From Nostoc sp. 106C (GTDB lineage: Bacteria; Cyanobacteriota; Cyanobacteriia; Cyanobacteriales; Nostocaceae): 64,000 nucleotides of DNA. The stretch is from positions 18,663 through 82,662 of the forward strand of contig NZ_MTAW01000077.1 in the NCBI RefSeq assembly GCF_002154725.1, read 5' to 3'. The notes below the pieces were generated by a model. It searched no databases. It saw only the letters and a program-made list of their open reading frames with translations, and was not told the DNA's origin. Made by a program: the position numbers and the translations under genes. Of this stretch, positions 61,610 through 64,000 are shown piece after piece (positions within the stretch are counted from its first letter, which is position 1; every line of letters begins with the position of its first letter).

Positions 61610-63814
61610 ATGGGAATGAGTAAGCAGCTAGGCAAGCGTATTGTGCGGTTCATATTTGGACTGAAAAAATCGCTTGGTCGAGGACACAGGGAATTAATTA
61701 CCGCCTCCAGCGTTGCAGTCTGCATTTTGCTTGTACGCTCTATTGGATTATTTCAATCCTTAGAATTGGCAACTTTGGATCAATTGTTTCGCTTACGTCC
61801 ATATGAACCGCCAGCAGAGCGTATCACGATAGTAACGATTGATGAAGCTTCTCTGCGTCAAGTTGGTTCTTGGCCAATTCCAGATGATGCGATCGCCCAG
61901 TTGTTACAAAAATTAAACGCTCATAACCCTCGTGCTATTGGTTTAGATATCTACCGAGATTTACCAGTTGAGCCTGGTTATGAAAATCTAGTAAAGGCTT
62001 ATAAGTCGATGCCAAACTTAATTGGCATTGAACAACTGGCAAATAATAAAAATGCTAGGGTTTTACCTCCGCCAGTGCTGAATCAACTTGATCAAGTGGG
62101 TTTTAATAATGTTTTATATGACCCTGATGGCAAAATACGTCGCAGTTTGTTGTATTGGCATATTGATAATCAGGCACATGAAAGTTTTGCTTTAAAACTG
62201 GCTTTAGTGTATTTGAAATCATACGGTATTACTGCTCAAACCGCAGCTAACAACTCTGAGTATTTACAGTTGGGTCAGGCAGTGTTTACTAGATTTCAGG
62301 CTAATGATGGTGCCTATGTAGGAGCTGATGCTAGAGGCTACCAGATTTTGTCCAACTTTCCCAAACCAAGTTGTCCCAATTTATCAGCATCCTGTAGTTA
62401 CCGCCAAGTATCGATGAGGGATGTGCTAGCAGATAGAGTACCAAAAGAATGGTTCAGCGAGCGCATTGTACTTATTGGTTCTACAGCCCCCAGTCTTCAA
62501 GATTTTGTTTTCGTACCTCAATCCAGCAGGTTGATGGGTACAGCACAACCCATTGCTGGAATTGAACTGCAAGCCCATTTTATCAATGAGTTAATTGCCG
62601 CTGCTTTAGAAGGACGACCTTTACTTAAAGTCTGGCCAAAGCTATGGGAATACTTGTGGATTTTTGGCTGGTCTTATTTGGGAGCTACAGCTGCATGGCG
62701 AATTCGACACCCAACTAAGATATCTATTAGTATTCTACTTTTTTGCTTGTTGTTAACTCTGTGTACCTACGTTGCTTTTTTGTCTGGTTGGTGGATACCT
62801 CTGATTCCTTCACTGCTGACATTTGGCAGTTCAGCTATTTGGATTACTTATTATCTTGCCTCTATGCAGGAAGAGTTGAAACGCTCCAAAGAGTTTTTAC
62901 ATCAAGTTATTAATACAATTCCTGACCCTATTTTTGTTAAAAATGAACAACATCAATGGATTGTTTTAAATGAAGCTTATTGCCGATTGATCGGTTATCC
63001 CAATCAATTGTTAATTGAAAAATCAGACTATGAATTTTTCCCTAAACATGAAGCTGATGTATTTCGCCAGCAAGATGAGAAGGTTTTCCAGACTCAGCAA
63101 CCCCAGGAAAGTGAAGAAGAATTTACCGATGCTTATGGTTCAACTCATTTAATTGCTACTAAGCGATCGTTCCATAAAGATGCTGCGGGTAATTACTTTT
63201 TAGTTGGAGTGATTCGAGATATTACTCAGCGTAAGCAAATGGAAGACCAGCTCAAGCGTACTGCTGCCGAACTCTACCGTTCTAATAATGAATTAAAACG
63301 CAAAGAAGACCACTTGCGTTTTCTGGCATATCACGATCCCTTAACTGGTTTATCCAATCGGAAATTTTTCACCGAAAAACTTCTTGAATCGTTATATTGG
63401 GCACAAGATAACAATTTATTGCTAGGGCTATTATTTATTGATTTAGATGGGTTTAAACAAGTAAATGATACTCTGGGACACGAAATAGGCGATCGCCTTT
63501 TGGTAACAGTTGGACAACGGCTCAGTAACTGCTTACGCGGTAGTGATACTGTATCTCGCTTAGGTGGTGATGAATTTACTGTGATTTTACGGGCAATTCC
63601 TAACGTACAAGTAGCTGCTAAAGTTGCCGAAAAAATTTTAGGTACTATAACTGAGCCAATTGTTTTGGATGGATATACTACTAAAGTCTCTGCTAGTATT
63701 GGTATTAGTATCTACCCTCTCAACAGCCGCGATAGTGAAAGTTTGATTAAACAGGCAGATACTGCTATGTACCGTGCTAAAAACCTCGGTAAAAATCGCT
63801 ATGAGTTTGCTTGA
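61610..63814 (+). CDS. CHASE2-PAS-GGDEF diguanylate cyclase
   Basis: The 734-residue protein has an N-terminal membrane helix (about 30-48), a CHASE2 periplasmic sensor (about 55-330, LDQLFRLRPYEPPAERITIV in pieces), three membrane helices (about 345-420), a PAS domain (about 430-545) and a GGDEF domain (about 570-734). The GGDEF active site is intact (RLGGDEFTVILR); no RxxD I-site is seen at the usual spot upstream. It should make c-di-GMP in response to an external signal. ATG at 61610 overlaps a TAA; MSKQLGKR at 61616 is an alternative start. Confidence 0.93.
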   Translation: MGMSKQLGKRIVRFIFGLKKSLGRGHRELITASSVAVCILLVRSIGLFQSLELATLDQLFRLRPYEPPAERITIVTIDEASLRQVGSWPIPDDAIAQLLQKLNAHNPRAIGLDIYRDLPVEPGYENLVKAYKSMPNLIGIEQLANNKNARVLPPPVLNQLDQVGFNNVLYDPDGKIRRSLLYWHIDNQAHESFALKLALVYLKSYGITAQTAANNSEYLQLGQAVFTRFQANDGAYVGADARGYQILSNFPKPSCPNLSASCSYRQVSMRDVLADRVPKEWFSERIVLIGSTAPSLQDFVFVPQSSRLMGTAQPIAGIELQAHFINELIAAALEGRPLLKVWPKLWEYLWIFGWSYLGATAAWRIRHPTKISISILLFCLLLTLCTYVAFLSGWWIPLIPSLLTFGSSAIWITYYLASMQEELKRSKEFLHQVINTIPDPIFVKNEQHQWIVLNEAYCRLIGYPNQLLIEKSDYEFFPKHEADVFRQQDEKVFQTQQPQESEEEFTDAYGSTHLIATKRSFHKDAAGNYFLVGVIRDITQRKQMEDQLKRTAAELYRSNNELKRKEDHLRFLAYHDPLTGLSNRKFFTEKLLESLYWAQDNNLLLGLLFIDLDGFKQVNDTLGHEIGDRLLVTVGQRLSNCLRGSDTVSRLGGDEFTVILRAIPNVQVAAKVAEKILGTITEPIVLDGYTTKVSASIGISIYPLNSRDSESLIKQADTAMYRAKNLGKNRYEFA

Positions 63815-63856
63815 TTACGTTTATCATTTCTGCATTGCACATTCACTTCTCAAGGT

Positions 63857-63907
63857 AGAGGTTTTGTACTACTAGAAATAGTTACTTTTATGATAAACCT
63901 CTGCAAG
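63857..63907. repeat. Inverted repeat before the last gene
   Basis: AGAGGTTT and AAACCTCT (about 63858 and 63897) form a possible stem with a long loop, between the cyclase gene and the truncated gene. It could be a terminator of the cyclase transcript or part of the next gene's leader. Confidence 0.3.
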
Positions 63908-63924
63908 AAGGGAGATAATCCCGA

Positions 63925-64000
63925 ATGAACCTTGAGCTGTTTTTTCAACGCACAGAAGTTTTACACAAGCGGTTAGCTGATTTATATCAAACAGCTACTG
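63925..64000 (+). CDS. Start of an unidentified, probably signalling, protein (partial)
   Basis: An ATG at 63925 after GGGAG reads MNLELFFQRTEVLHKRLAD and stays open to the window end (25 residues). The beginning is helical and hydrophobic-amphipathic, similar to N-terminal helices of multi-domain PAS or kinase proteins in cyanobacteria. The domain content is outside the window. The pairing with a CHASE2-PAS-GGDEF gene is suggestive only. Confidence 0.5.
   Translation, partial: MNLELFFQRTEVLHKRLADLYQTAT

Noticed and set aside
61425..61610. 61-codon frame before the CHASE2-GGDEF gene, overlapping its start by one base
   Set aside because: Only a TTG start, no ribosome site and no recognisable family; the overlap with the next ATG is the sole support.

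Overview
The window reads as a chromosomal segment of a filamentous, Nostoc-like cyanobacterium (order Nostocales). The evidence is repeated GCGATCGC (HIP1) octamers inside and between genes, NDH-1 genes in the order ndhA-ndhI-ndhG-ndhE, genes for pigments and photosystem assembly (chlG, crtR, a PucC/LhaA-type carrier, btpA), an orphan nitrogenase-associated domain protein, and many intergenic heptamer repeats of the AATGACA/CCAATGA type. No phage, plasmid, CRISPR array or complete insertion sequence was seen. The species is not determined.

Layout. 1-2203 (minus): the end of a Pil/Hmp-type chemotaxis operon (PatA-like regulator, CheY, CheW, start of a probable receptor). 3070-5427: tRNA-Leu(UAG), alanine racemase, HNH endonuclease. 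6274-14010 (plus): DHH phosphoesterase, SixA, citrate synthase, ndhA-I-G-E and NAD kinase, linking carbon entry to the TCA cycle, NAD(P) supply and the NDH-1 complex. 14505-16929: OlsB-like acyltransferase, RidA, DM13 lipoprotein and a histidine-kinase remnant. 17427-23318: GGDEF/EAL protein facing a three-gene two-component cluster. 23686-29502: small proteins, GNAT, methyltransferases, an OmpR-type regulator with Glu at the phosphorylation site, and an arsM-arsS arsenosugar pair. 29503-30371: no intact gene, but a Yfr1-like sRNA, a ClpB remnant and repeats.

30372-36537: membrane-anchored phosphate-binding-like protein, Ser/Thr kinase, small membrane protein, crtR and pyruvate kinase. 36704-45374 (minus): a Uma2 nuclease and a surface-polysaccharide cluster (three glycosyltransferases, a methyltransferase, Wzm/Wzt-type ABC exporter). 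45470-49003: a decayed Uma2 gene, DUF2862, a Get3d-like ATPase, chlG and a small Cys-rich membrane protein. 49098-54556: dehydrogenase, an unrecognised protein, IMPase, PucC-type carrier and aldo/keto reductase. 54724-58429: a second decayed Uma2 gene, DEAD-box helicase and rimO. 59094-64000: btpA, a VKOR-thioredoxin fusion, a CHASE2-PAS-GGDEF protein and a truncated gene at the window edge.

Most of the content is ordinary core and accessory cyanobacterial sequence. The points most worth a second look are the Yfr1-like sRNA at 29829-29908, the D-to-E response regulator, the Get3d-like ATPase with an altered P-loop, the remnant genes in intergenic DNA, a strand-biased G-run tract at 51773-51853, and the repeat mosaic splitting ndhI from ndhG. 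I did not find a clearly new multigene system.
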